NCBI GenBank assembly: GCA_904420015.1 | Contig: CAJFTS010000011.1 | Span: forward strand, 1 to 33,868 | DNA length: 33,868 bases | Direction: 5' to 3' | DNA from: an uncultured Clostridia bacterium | GTDB lineage: Bacteria; Bacillota; Clostridia; Oscillospirales; Acutalibacteraceae | Shown: piece by piece, positions 23,427-31,068 of the stretch | Layout of the letters: every line of letters starts with the position of its first letter | How positions within the stretch are numbered: the first letter of the stretch is position 1 | Notes under the pieces: model-generated | Seen by the model: the letters and a program-made list of their open reading frames with translations, nothing else | What the model was told of the DNA's origin: nothing | Database searches by the model: none | Translations under genes and position numbers: made by a program

Positions 23427-24686
23427 TTATATTTTCGCCGGGTCGGTGATGAAGCCGGTGACCGCGCTGGCCGCGGCGACCGCCGGGCTGCTTAAGTACA
23501 CCTCCGACTCCACATGGCCCATCCGGCCCACGAAGTTGCGGTTGGTGGTGGAAATGGCGCGTTCCCCTTTGGCGAGGATGCCCATATGGCCGCCCAGGCA
23601 GGGACCGCAGGTGGGGGTGGAAACCACTGCGCCGGCCTTGACAAATACTTCAATCAGCCCTTCCTGCAGCGCATCGAGATAAATCTGCTGCGTGCCGGGG
23701 AAGATGATGCAGCGCACGTCCCTGGCCACCTTTCGGCCCCGCAGAATGTCCGCAGCAACCCGCAGGTCGGAAATCCGGCCGTTGGTGCACGAGCCGATCA
23801 CCGCTTGGTCAATCTTGATTTTTCCAACCTCATCGATGGGACGGGTGTTCTCCGGAAGGTGAGGGAAGGCAACGGTAGGACGCAGCGTAGACAGGTCGAT
23901 ATCCACCACCCGGTCGTATTCGGCGTCCGCATCCGCCTCATACTTTACCGGCTTGCGCTTAAACCGGTTCTGACAGTATTCCATCGTCACCTCATCCACC
24001 GGGAAAATACCGTTTTTCGCCCCCGCCTCGATAGCCATATTGGCAATACAAAGGCGGTCGTCAATATTCAGCGCCGCTACCCCTTCGCCGGTAAATTCCA
24101 GAGACTGATAGAGGGCGCCGTCTACACCAATCAGACCGATGAGGTGCAAAATCACGTCCTTGCCGGACACGAAATCCGGCAGTGTGCCGGTGAGGTTGAC
24201 CTTGATGGCGGTGGGAACCTTGAACCAGGCTTTGCCGGTAGCCATGCCTGCGGCCATGTCGGTGGAACCGACGCCGGTGGAGAAGGCGCCCAACGCGCCG
24301 TAGGTACAGGTGTGGGAGTCGGCGCCAATGACCAAATCGCCCGGGCCGACCAGGCCTTTTTCCGGGAGCAGGGCATGCTCAATCCCCATTTCGCCCACGT
24401 CGAAATAGTTGAGCACGTCGTATTTCCGCGCAAAGGTGCGCACTTTTTTGGTTTGCTCCGCAGCCTTGATATCCTTGTTTGGAGTAAAGTGGTCCATGAC
24501 CAGCGCCACCCGTTCGGTGTCAAAGACGCCGGTGGCGCCGCAGCGCTCAAACTCATTGATGGCGACCGGCGTGGTAATGTCGTTGCCAAGCACCAGATCC
24601 AGTTTTGCCTCAATCAGCTGCCCGGCCTTCACTTCATCGAGACCGGCATGCGCCGCCAGAATTTTCTGCGACATGGTCATTCCCAT
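23427..24686 (-). CDS. leuC: 3-isopropylmalate dehydratase, large subunit
   Basis: 419 residues, matching the archaeal/clostridial LeuC type. The three [4Fe-4S] ligands are Cys300 (GSCTNG), Cys360 and Cys363 (TCGPCLGG). [20 protein letters not shown] and the N-terminal MDHFTPN are characteristic of the aconitase superfamily. ATG 24686 is chosen over an upstream in-frame ATG because AAAGGGAGG lies 8 nt before it. It forms leuC-leuD. No leuA, leuB or ilv genes are present here, so the rest of the pathway must be elsewhere. No promoter was recognised in the short gap behind the rpmA terminator. Confidence 0.94.
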   Translation of the reverse strand: MGMTMSQKILAAHAGLDEVKAGQLIEAKLDLVLGNDITTPVAINEFERCGATGVFDTERVALVMDHFTPNKDIKAAEQTKKVRTFARKYDVLNYFDVGEMGIEHALLPEKGLVGPGDLVIGADSHTCTYGALGAFSTGVGSTDMAAGMATGKAWFKVPTAIKVNLTGTLPDFVSGKDVILHLIGLIGVDGALYQSLEFTGEGVAALNIDDRLCIANMAIEAGAKNGIFPVDEVTMEYCQNRFKRKPVKYEADADAEYDRVVDIDLSTLRPTVAFPHLPENTRPIDEVGKIKIDQAVIGSCTNGRISDLRVAADILRGRKVARDVRCIIFPGTQQIYLDALQEGLIEVFVKAGAVVSTPTCGPCLGGHMGILAKGERAISTTNRNFVGRMGHVESEVYLSSPAVAAASAVTGFITDPAKI

Positions 24687-24706
24687 ATCATTTGCCTCCC
24701 TTTGCA

Positions 24707-24722
24707 TGCAGGCATTCCTGCA
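24707..24722. repeat. Short palindrome in the leuC leader
   Basis: TGCAGG-CATT-CCTGCA is a perfect 6-bp-arm inverted repeat just upstream of the leuC ribosome site. It could be an operator or a small hairpin affecting initiation. Confidence 0.3.
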
Positions 24723-24737
24723 ATGAAATCAATATAC

Positions 24738-24769
24738 AAAAATCCCGAGCAATGATGCCCGGGATTTTT
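24738..24769 (-). terminator. Terminator of rplU-prp-rpmA
   Basis: AAAAATCCCG/CGGGATTTTT stem; on the minus strand the T-run continues TTTTTGTATATT. It lies 20 nt after the rpmA stop. Confidence 0.88.
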
Positions 24770-24788
24770 CTCCTAACAGCAAAAACGC

Positions 24789-25073
24789 TTACTGCTCCAC
24801 CGCGTAAACGCTGACCTTCTTGCGGTCGCGGCCGAGACGCTCGAACTTGACCTTGCCGTCCACCAGTGCGAACAGCGTGTCGTCCGAACCGATGCCGACG
24901 TTGGTACCCGGGTGAATGTGAGTGCCGCGCTGACGAACCAGAATATTGCCCGCGAGGACGAACTGTCCGTCCGCACGCTTGGCACCGAGACGCTTCGACT
25001 CGGAATCACGGCCGTTCTTGGTGGAACCCATTCCCTTTTTATGTGCAAACAGCTGAATGTTAATGGTAAGCAT
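24789..25073 (-). CDS. rpmA: 50S ribosomal protein bL27 with cleavable N-terminal extension
   Basis: 94 residues. The body [29 protein letters not shown]-like [17 protein letters not shown] and [10 protein letters not shown] is typical of bL27. The N-terminus [14 protein letters not shown] carries the Firmicutes extension removed by Prp; by analogy with Staphylococcus aureus the cut falls after Phe9, exposing AHKKG, which reaches the peptidyl-transferase centre. Its GGAGGTG ribosome site lies within the last codons of prp, 5 nt before the start, so the two are translationally coupled. Confidence 0.97.
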   Translation of the reverse strand: MLTINIQLFAHKKGMGSTKNGRDSESKRLGAKRADGQFVLAGNILVRQRGTHIHPGTNVGIGSDDTLFALVDGKVKFERLGRDRKKVSVYAVEQ

Positions 25074-25078
25074 GTGTG

Positions 25079-25393
25079 TTACACCTCCGTAATATCAATC
25101 GTTAAATTGGCGGGATATTGCTTTTCAAGCTCGGAAAGATGGAGCTTGAGCCCCTCGAGCACCGCCCTTGCCGTATCGCAGGGCGACAAAAGAGAGAACC
25201 GGAAGCAGGCCTCGGAAACCTCAGCCTGTGCCGGACAAGAAAGCACCTCGGTTATGGTATTGGCCGCCATATAGGCGGCGGAGGAAACGGCGGCACAAAC
25301 AATGTCCCCGCCTTCCTGACCATATCCGGCGTGGCCGTGCATGGCAAAACCGCACGGTTCGCCGTCCCGACAAAAAAAGAGCACCTTCGTCAT
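25079..25393 (-). CDS. prp: Ribosomal-processing cysteine protease Prp
   Basis: 104 residues. The catalytic dyad is visible as His21 and Cys33 in [20 protein letters not shown], the hallmark of Prp (YsxB). It removes the N-terminal extension of bL27, a step essential in S. aureus. It sits between rplU and rpmA, as in other Firmicutes. ATG 25393 lies 10 nt after the rplU stop and has no good ribosome site of its own, so translation probably depends on ribosomes finishing rplU. That would keep the protease below ribosomal-protein levels. Confidence 0.94.
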   Translation of the reverse strand: MTKVLFFCRDGEPCGFAMHGHAGYGQEGGDIVCAAVSSAAYMAANTITEVLSCPAQAEVSEACFRFSLLSPCDTARAVLEGLKLHLSELEKQYPANLTIDITEV

Positions 25394-25403
25394 AGGGCGG
25401 ATG

Positions 25404-25715
25404 TTACGCGTTGATGGCTTCGATCTGCACCTTGGTATAGGGCTGTCTGTGACCCATCTTGCGCTTTTCACCCTTCTTGGGCTTATAGGTGAAAACGGTA
25501 ATCTTCTTAGACTTGCCGTTCTTGACGACCTTGGCAGAAACGGTCGCGCCGTCCACATAGGGGCTGCCGGTCTTGATCCCGTCGTCCGAACCGATGGCGA
25601 CGACCTTGGTGAAGCTGTACTGCGCGTCATTCTCCGCGCCGAGCTTTTCGACAAAGATCTCATCGCCCACGGAAACCTTATACTGTTTTCCGCCAGTTTC
25701 AATGATTGCGTACAT
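25404..25715 (-). CDS. rplU: 50S ribosomal protein bL21
   Basis: 103 residues, normal length. Clear bL21 features: [40 protein letters not shown] and the basic [19 protein letters not shown] end. First gene of rplU-prp-rpmA. The ATG at 25715 is preceded by AGGTG at a somewhat long 10-nt spacing. Confidence 0.97.
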   Translation of the reverse strand: MYAIIETGGKQYKVSVGDEIFVEKLGAENDAQYSFTKVVAIGSDDGIKTGSPYVDGATVSAKVVKNGKSKKITVFTYKPKKGEKRKMGHRQPYTKVQIEAINA

Positions 25716-25805
25716 GAAAGGATGGCACCTACTTTACAATAGACTCGCTGTTCCTAGGCGGGACGAACCGTCCGCTTTGCATGGCCCGGAATATGCGGCT
25801 TAAAG
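25716..25805 (-). promoter_or_regulatory. Leader of rplU, possibly an L21-type autoregulatory leader
   Basis: The about 85-nt leader contains a hairpin centred on GGAC-GGTT-C-GTCC (near 25758-25775 on plus) and a possible CCGC/GCGG pairing. Firmicutes often carry an L21-binding leader before rplU, and the position fits. I could not match a specific consensus. Confidence 0.35.
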
Positions 25806-25834
25806 AGTATAGCACAAAGAGAGGGGAAAGTCAA
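25806..25834 (-). promoter_or_regulatory. Sigma-A promoter of rplU-prp-rpmA
   Basis: On the minus strand TTGACT (25829-25834), a 17-bp spacer and TATACT (25806-25811). It lies immediately after the folD stop. Confidence 0.85.
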
Positions 25835-25847
25835 ACAAATTGCGTCC

Positions 25848-26705
25848 TTACCGCAGGTTATTTTGCAGCTTGGCCGCCATAAGGGTGTTTTTCATCAGCA
25901 TGGCGATGGTCATGGGGCCCACCCCGCCGGGCACCGGCGTGATGCAGCCGGCCACCGGCTCCACCGAGGCGAAATCCACGTCGCCGCAGAGCTTGCCGTT
26001 TTCATCCCGGTTCATGCCCACGTCGATTACGGCGGCGCCGGGCTTTACAAAATCGGCGGTGACGAACTTGGCCTTGCCGATGGCGGCCACGAGAATGTCC
26101 GCCTCCCGGCAGACGGCGGCGAGATCCTTGGTGTGGGAGTGGCAGATGGTGACGGTGGCGTTTTTATGCATCAGCAGCATGGCCTGGGGCTTCCCCACAA
26201 TGTTGCTGCGGCCGATGACCACCGCGCGCTTGCCGTCAATCTCCACATGAGCTGCGTCCAAAAGCTCCATGACGCCCGCCGGCGTACAGGGGAGGAAGTG
26301 AAAGTCGCCGATCATGATCCGCCCCACGTTTTCCGGCAGGAAGGCGTCCACGTCTTTGAGCGGGGAAATGGCATGGAGGACCGCCTGCTCGTCTAAGTGT
26401 TTGGGGAGGGGAAGCTGAACGAGAATGCCGTGGATGTCCTTGCGCTGATTAAGGCCCTCAATCAGCCCGAGCAGGTGCTCGAGGGTGGTGTCTGCGGGGA
26501 GGGCGTGCTCCTCCGAATAGAAGCCCACCGCCGCACATGCCTTCTTTTTGTTGTTGACATAGACCCGGGATGCCGGATCGTCTCCCACAATGACCACGGC
26601 CAGCCCCGGCGTGATCCCCGTTTGTTCCTTCAAGACCGCCGTCTCCTGGGCCACCTGTTCCTTTACACTGGCGGAAACCGCCTTGCCGTCGATAATGGCT
26701 GCCAT
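25848..26705 (-). CDS. folD: Bifunctional methylenetetrahydrofolate dehydrogenase/cyclohydrolase
   Basis: 285 residues, normal for FolD. It interconverts 5,10-methylene-THF, methenyl-THF and 10-formyl-THF and so supplies purine synthesis and formyl-Met. The catalytic Tyr49-xxx-Lys53 is in [18 protein letters not shown] and [11 protein letters not shown] form the active-site region. The NADP-binding part has [12 protein letters not shown], and [10 protein letters not shown] is near the end. ATG 26705 has AAAGGATG-like purines upstream. It lies 98 bp after lgt behind a terminator, and no terminator separates it from the rplU promoter. Confidence 0.95.
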   Translation of the reverse strand: MAAIIDGKAVSASVKEQVAQETAVLKEQTGITPGLAVVIVGDDPASRVYVNNKKKACAAVGFYSEEHALPADTTLEHLLGLIEGLNQRKDIHGILVQLPLPKHLDEQAVLHAISPLKDVDAFLPENVGRIMIGDFHFLPCTPAGVMELLDAAHVEIDGKRAVVIGRSNIVGKPQAMLLMHKNATVTICHSHTKDLAAVCREADILVAAIGKAKFVTADFVKPGAAVIDVGMNRDENGKLCGDVDFASVEPVAGCITPVPGGVGPMTIAMLMKNTLMAAKLQNNLR

Positions 26706-26752
26706 CTTCTCTTCATCCTTTCGAGCCGGAGAAACCCGGCAATATGTAATCG

Positions 26753-26790
26753 GGAAAAGCCGGGAAGGGGATGAAAACGCCCCTTCCCGT
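26753..26790 (-). terminator. Terminator of lgt
   Basis: CGGGAAGGGG/CCCCTTCCCG perfect 10-bp stem; on the minus strand it is followed by GCTTTTCCC, a moderate T-run. Confidence 0.65.
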
Positions 26791-26803
26791 TTACGGATCG
26801 AAT

Positions 26804-28342
26804 TTAAGAATTCCTTTCCGCCTGCGGCTTCTCTGCGTCATCGGAGTCCGCCGGTTCCTCCGCCTGAGGGACCGTGTCCGTCTCCGCCTGCGCCTCCTGT
26901 TCTTGCAGGAGCTGCTCGCATTCGGCGGCGGAGATTTCGCATTGCGCCCGTTCTTCTTCCAGCGCTTGTTTCTTCTCCGCCTCCTCTTGTGAATCCCCCA
27001 GCGCCGCGATTTCTTCCTCCAGGGTCCCAATCCGGGTATGCAGGGAATGGATTTTTGCCTTCAGGGCGGTCAGGTCCGCTTCCTTTTCCGCCTCGGCCTC
27101 CAGCGCCTCCGCCTTGCGCAGGCAGGCGTCCGCTTCTTCTTCCAGCGCCTTTGCCTGCCGGCGCGCTTTCTCGGCCTGATGCAGATAGCTTTCCTCCTCG
27201 TCCTCGGGCTCCTCTTCCTCCTTTTCACCTTCGGATGCCTTTGCCGGTTCGGCTTCTGCTTCCTTTTCGGTGTCCTCAGAGGAGGGGGCGGCGTCCTCGC
27301 CAGGCTCATAACCCGAAGGGCCGGCTTCGATATCCTCCCCTTCTCCATCCTCCTGGGCCAGGATGCGGTAATGCTCCGCCTGTTCCATCAGCTCTTTGGC
27401 CTGGGCGTTCAGCTCGGCCGCATGCAGCCGCAGCGACTCCGCCGAGAGCTCATCCACATGGCCGAAAACCGGGACATAATCCGGCTCGACAGGCTGGCGC
27501 TGCTTGATACGGCGCAGGATGAGGAAATGGGCGGTCAGCGCGCCGATAAAAGCGAGGGCCGCCACCACCTGGGAAACTCGGATGTAGGTGCCGGGAATGT
27601 AAAGGCTGTCGGTGCGCAGTCCTTCGATAAAGAACCGGCCCAGCCCGTACCAGGCGGAATAGAGAAGAAAAATTTCGCCGTTATATTTGCGTCTTTTGCT
27701 GAGAAAATGCAGCAGCAGAAAGCCCGCCAGGCACCAGAGGGATTCGTACAGGAAGGTAGGATGGACCGGCTGGGAATAATCCACGAAAATGCCCTGCTCC
27801 GCCAAGCTGGACGAATTGGAATAAAGCCAGGCGGAGACGCGGTCGCCGGTCATCCCCCACGGCAGGTCGGTGTTGACGCCGAACGCCTCTTGGTTGACGA
27901 AATTGCCCCATCGGCCGATTCCCTGGCCGATGAGAAAGCCTAAGGAGGCCAGGTCAAAGGCGCTGGGGATGTTCACCTTGCGCCACATGGCCATCAGCGC
28001 CCCGGCGCCCAGGCCGAGGATCAGCCCGCCGTAAATGCCAAGGCCCCCTGCTTTTAGGTCGAAGATGGACCACACGGATGTGAATTCCTTCATGTTAAAG
28101 AGCACGTAATAGAGCCGCGCGCCGATAATACCGGCGATGACGCCTACCAAAATGACGTCGATCAGCCGGTCGGAATTCACCGCAAACCGCTTGCAGCTTT
28201 TCATGACATAGAGGACAGCAAGCAGCATGCCTGCGGCGATGATGATGCCGTACCAATAAACGTGGAAGTCACCGATGGAGAAGGCGACCGGGTTTAAGTC
28301 GAACTCAAGCCCGAGCTTCGGAAATTCAATGGTGTTACTCAT
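26804..28342 (-). CDS. lgt: Prolipoprotein diacylglyceryl transferase with long charged C-terminal tail
   Basis: 512 residues; Lgt is normally 260-290. Residues 1-285 are a complete enzyme with about seven membrane segments. The signature is [15 protein letters not shown] (141-155, including the conserved Arg, Asn and Glu), followed by HPTFLYES (194-201) and [16 protein letters not shown] (233-248). It transfers diacylglycerol from phosphatidylglycerol to the lipobox Cys of prolipoproteins such as those at 2.4 and 4.3 kb. Position 104 is Tyr where E. coli has His103. Residues 286-512 are an acidic, Glu/Ala/Lys-rich region predicted to be coiled coil (about 386-485) in the cytoplasm. ATG 28342 has AGGAGG 11 nt upstream. 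Probably cotranscribed with yfmF-yfmH. Confidence 0.93.
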   Translation of the reverse strand: MSNTIEFPKLGLEFDLNPVAFSIGDFHVYWYGIIIAAGMLLAVLYVMKSCKRFAVNSDRLIDVILVGVIAGIIGARLYYVLFNMKEFTSVWSIFDLKAGGLGIYGGLILGLGAGALMAMWRKVNIPSAFDLASLGFLIGQGIGRWGNFVNQEAFGVNTDLPWGMTGDRVSAWLYSNSSSLAEQGIFVDYSQPVHPTFLYESLWCLAGFLLLHFLSKRRKYNGEIFLLYSAWYGLGRFFIEGLRTDSLYIPGTYIRVSQVVAALAFIGALTAHFLILRRIKQRQPVEPDYVPVFGHVDELSAESLRLHAAELNAQAKELMEQAEHYRILAQEDGEGEDIEAGPSGYEPGEDAAPSSEDTEKEAEAEPAKASEGEKEEEEPEDEEESYLHQAEKARRQAKALEEEADACLRKAEALEAEAEKEADLTALKAKIHSLHTRIGTLEEEIAALGDSQEEAEKKQALEEERAQCEISAAECEQLLQEQEAQAETDTVPQAEEPADSDDAEKPQAERNS

Positions 28343-28372
28343 TCGCGCAAGTGCCTCCTGTATGTTATGTAG

Positions 28373-28389
28373 GCCGGGAAAAACCCGGC
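28373..28389 (-). repeat. Hairpin between yfmH and lgt
   Basis: GCCGGG/CCCGGC with a 5-nt loop in the 63-bp gap. The T-rich part is in the minus-strand loop and not downstream, so it is not a standard terminator and the operon probably continues. Confidence 0.35.
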
Positions 28390-28405
28390 GCAAAATCCTT
28401 GAAAT

Positions 28406-29674
28406 TTAAGCGGGCAGGATGGTGGAAAGGGCGCAGCGGTCCGTTTGCAGGCTGCCGCGAAGCAGCGCCTCCACCTGTTCGCAGGTAACCCGGCTTAAAA
28501 CCTCTGCCGTATCAAACAGGTTGCGTCCGGTAAAGTGGGCGGAGGACAGGTTGTTTGCAATCCCCTCCACGCTGTCGAAGGCCATGACCGACAGGCCGTA
28601 CCGCTCCCGGCGCACCCGCTCGAAGGCGTCCTTGTCGATGCCGTCTTTTTTGAGCCGCTCAACCTCCGCGCGGATGGCCTGCGCCACTGCTTTCGGATTC
28701 TTCGACTCCCCGGCAAACATGGCCGAAAGGTATCCCCGGCCCTCAAACAGCTCGGTCCCGAAGCTTTCGTTGATGAGCTCCTCTTCCAGCAGCCTGCGGT
28801 AGAGAGGGGAGGCTTTGCCGGCGATCAGCTCCAAAAGAAGCTCCCATTCCACCAAGGTCTGGGTGCTGATCTCCTCCGCTTCCGGCGTTTCCTTATAGCC
28901 GAACATGAAAAGCGGCACGCTGACCGCCAGCTTCTGCTCGACATAGTCCTTCACAATGCCTTCCGGCTCCTCTTCAAAGGAGCGTTCAATTACCGCGTCA
29001 GGAGAAGGCTTGAGGGCTTTGTCGGCAACGGCTAGGACCTCCTTGGGATCCACCTTGCCCGCGACGGCCAGCACCATGTTGTTGAGATTATAAAAGGTAT
29101 GGTAGCATTTATAGAGCAGGTCCGCGTCGATTTTTGCAATGGATTCCACCGTGCCCGCAATGTCGATGCGAACCGGATGGGTGTGGTAGAGGGCAGTGAG
29201 CAGGTTGAACATCACCCGCCAGCTGGGCTCGTCGTCGTACATACGGATTTCCTGGCCGATGATGCCCTGTTCCTTATCCACCGTCTCCTGGGTAAAGTAG
29301 GGAGACTGTACGAAATCCAACAGGATTTCCAGAGACGCGCCGAAATTCTCCGTGCAGGAGAACAGGTAGCAGGTACGGTCAAAGGAGGTGAAGGCGTTGG
29401 CATTGGCGCCGGTGCGCGCATACCGGGCGAAGGCGTCCTCGTCCTGGCTCTCAAAGAGCTTGTGCTCAAGAAAATGGGCGATGCCCTCGGGAACCACCGT
29501 CCACTCGCGCTCCCCCTTCAAGCGGAAGCGGGTGTCGATGGAGCCGTACCGGGTGCCGAAGATGGCATAGGCCGACTGGTACCCTTCTTTGGGATACACC
29601 AGAATTTTCAGCCCCGACGGATGATCGTATTCGTAATAGCTCTCGTCCAAAAGAGCGCTTTTTACCACCTTCAT
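28406..29674 (-). CDS. yfmH: M16-family zinc peptidase, YfmH (EF-P-modification-associated)
   Basis: 422 residues. The inverted zinc motif HxxEH is intact: His67-Phe-Leu-Glu70-His71 in GIAHFLEHKLFE. A downstream acidic ligand region (GIIGQEIRMYDDEP) and the second M16 half follow. In B. subtilis YfmF/YfmH homologues are associated with 5-aminopentanol modification of elongation factor P. Their substrate is not shown by sequence. The start ATG overlaps the yfmF stop in ATGA, so translation is coupled and the two products probably form a heterodimer of one catalytic and one inactive subunit. Confidence 0.9.
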   Translation of the reverse strand: MKVVKSALLDESYYEYDHPSGLKILVYPKEGYQSAYAIFGTRYGSIDTRFRLKGEREWTVVPEGIAHFLEHKLFESQDEDAFARYARTGANANAFTSFDRTCYLFSCTENFGASLEILLDFVQSPYFTQETVDKEQGIIGQEIRMYDDEPSWRVMFNLLTALYHTHPVRIDIAGTVESIAKIDADLLYKCYHTFYNLNNMVLAVAGKVDPKEVLAVADKALKPSPDAVIERSFEEEPEGIVKDYVEQKLAVSVPLFMFGYKETPEAEEISTQTLVEWELLLELIAGKASPLYRRLLEEELINESFGTELFEGRGYLSAMFAGESKNPKAVAQAIRAEVERLKKDGIDKDAFERVRRERYGLSVMAFDSVEGIANNLSSAHFTGRNLFDTAEVLSRVTCEQVEALLRGSLQTDRCALSTILPA

Positions 29675-30942
29675 TGTCCTTCCTCCTCTCCGGTCAGCAG
29701 ATAGACGGTGTCCAGGGTCAGCCGGTTGGCGGCGGCGATCACCTGCTCGCGGGTGACCGCGGCTGCGGCCGCGGCGCTTTCCTCCGGGGTGGCCAGATCG
29801 GCGTCGAAATACTGGTTTTCATACCACGAGGCGATGGCGGTGACCCGGTCGGACACGGTGCGGAAGGAATTCTGAATGCTGAGAACCGTGGCGGAAAGCT
29901 CCGCGTCGGTAAATTCTCCCGCCTGCACCGCCTGGATCTGACGGAGGATCTCTTCCTTCGCCTTTTCAAAGTTTTCCTGCTCGATGCCCGATTCCACCAC
30001 CATCACGCCCTTATGCCGGTCGAAGCGGGAAGAGCAGTAATAGCAAAGGTGCAGCTTTTCCCGGACGTTTAGGAAGAATTTTGAGTGGGCCGTGCCGCCC
30101 AGGAGGGCCACCATAATCCGGGTGGCCATCACCTCCGGTTCCGGCTCGGCGGTGCCGGTGCGAAAGCCCATCACCAGCTTTGCCTGGCTGACCGGCAGCC
30201 GTTCGGTTACCTCTTTGACCTGGGAAGCTTTCTTGACCACCTGGGTTTGGCAGACAACCGGCTCCCTCCGGCCAAGGCCGGCGAAGGCTTCTTCCAGCGT
30301 GCCGTCCGATTCCATCCCCAAAAAGGAGAGGCAGACCCGGGCGGATTTGAGCAGCTGCCGCCACGCCTCGGTAACATCGGCCGGCGTGAGGGCCGCCACC
30401 CTTTCAATGGAACCGTATTTGTTGATACCGTAGCCTTCTCCCCGGCACATGATCTGCTCGCACCGGTTTTTCGCGTAGGTGCGCTTGTCGTTCTGTTCGG
30501 CTTCCATGAGCTCCTTTAAGCAGCGTTTTTCCTGCTCAATGGAGGACGCGGGAAAGCAGCCGTCCTCCAACACCGGGTCGAACAGCAGCGCGCGCAGCAG
30601 CCGGACGCATTCCCGGCTCAGCGGCTCGTTTGCAGGGGTGTACTCGTCGCCGATGGCGAAGAGCGAAATGGTCAGAACCTGGCTTTCCCCGAGGCGGTCC
30701 ACCGACCCGAACAGCTTTGCGCCGTAGAGAGAGGCGAGGCGTTCGTTTAAAAGGGTAACGTTGGGATATTCCCGGCAGGAATGGCTGAGCAAAAAGGGGA
30801 GGATCGCCGTTGCCGACGCCGACTCCTCCGCAAGCGGCAGGTAGAAGGATACCGCCACGCGCTTGGTTTTGAACTGGGAATCCGGCAGGGACAGAAGCTT
30901 TACGCCGTCGCCGGCGGACGGCAGGTTTTTCCATACAGGCAT
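29671..30942 (-). CDS. yfmF: M16-like protein without zinc motif, YfmF
   Basis: 423 residues, the same fold family as YfmH. The position of HxxEH reads SHSCREYP, so no zinc site is present and the protein is the non-catalytic partner. A conserved C-terminal M16 stretch is MVALLGGTAHSKFFLNVREKLHLCYY with the R/Y substrate-binding residues. ATG 30942 is preferred over a GTG two codons earlier because AGGTGG then lies at a good 7-nt spacing. First gene of yfmF-yfmH-lgt. The no-zinc plus zinc pairing is the usual arrangement in Firmicutes. Confidence 0.9.
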   Translation of the reverse strand: MPVWKNLPSAGDGVKLLSLPDSQFKTKRVAVSFYLPLAEESASATAILPFLLSHSCREYPNVTLLNERLASLYGAKLFGSVDRLGESQVLTISLFAIGDEYTPANEPLSRECVRLLRALLFDPVLEDGCFPASSIEQEKRCLKELMEAEQNDKRTYAKNRCEQIMCRGEGYGINKYGSIERVAALTPADVTEAWRQLLKSARVCLSFLGMESDGTLEEAFAGLGRREPVVCQTQVVKKASQVKEVTERLPVSQAKLVMGFRTGTAEPEPEVMATRIMVALLGGTAHSKFFLNVREKLHLCYYCSSRFDRHKGVMVVESGIEQENFEKAKEEILRQIQAVQAGEFTDAELSATVLSIQNSFRTVSDRVTAIASWYENQYFDADLATPEESAAAAAAVTREQVIAAANRLTLDTVYLLTGEEEGQ

Positions 30943-31001
30943 ATGCACACCACCTTATTAAAATAATGCGACCGTCTGCGGGGTGTTTTTACCCCATTGC
31001 A

Positions 31002-31057
31002 GATGAGCATAACAACACGACGCCCATACTTTGGCAATCCTTGTTATTATGCTCATC
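31002..31057. repeat. Inverted repeat between purL and yfmF
   Basis: GATGAGCATAA (31002-31012) and TTATGCTCATC (31047-31057) are perfect 11-bp arms, with CAA/TTG extending them, around 34 nt. No T-run follows on minus, so it is a poor terminator for purL. It flanks the candidate yfmF promoter and may be an operator. Confidence 0.5.
31009..31037 (-). promoter_or_regulatory. Candidate promoter of yfmF-yfmH-lgt
   Basis: On the minus strand TTGCCA (31032-31037), a 17-bp spacer and TGTTAT (31009-31014). The -10 is only a partial match. It lies between the arms of the inverted repeat. Confidence 0.4.
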
Positions 31058-31068
31058 CTTACCGGCCT

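Noticed and set aside
23514-24755. 413-codon plus-strand frame opposite leuC
   Set aside because: Antisense shadow of leuC with atypical His/Gly-rich composition.
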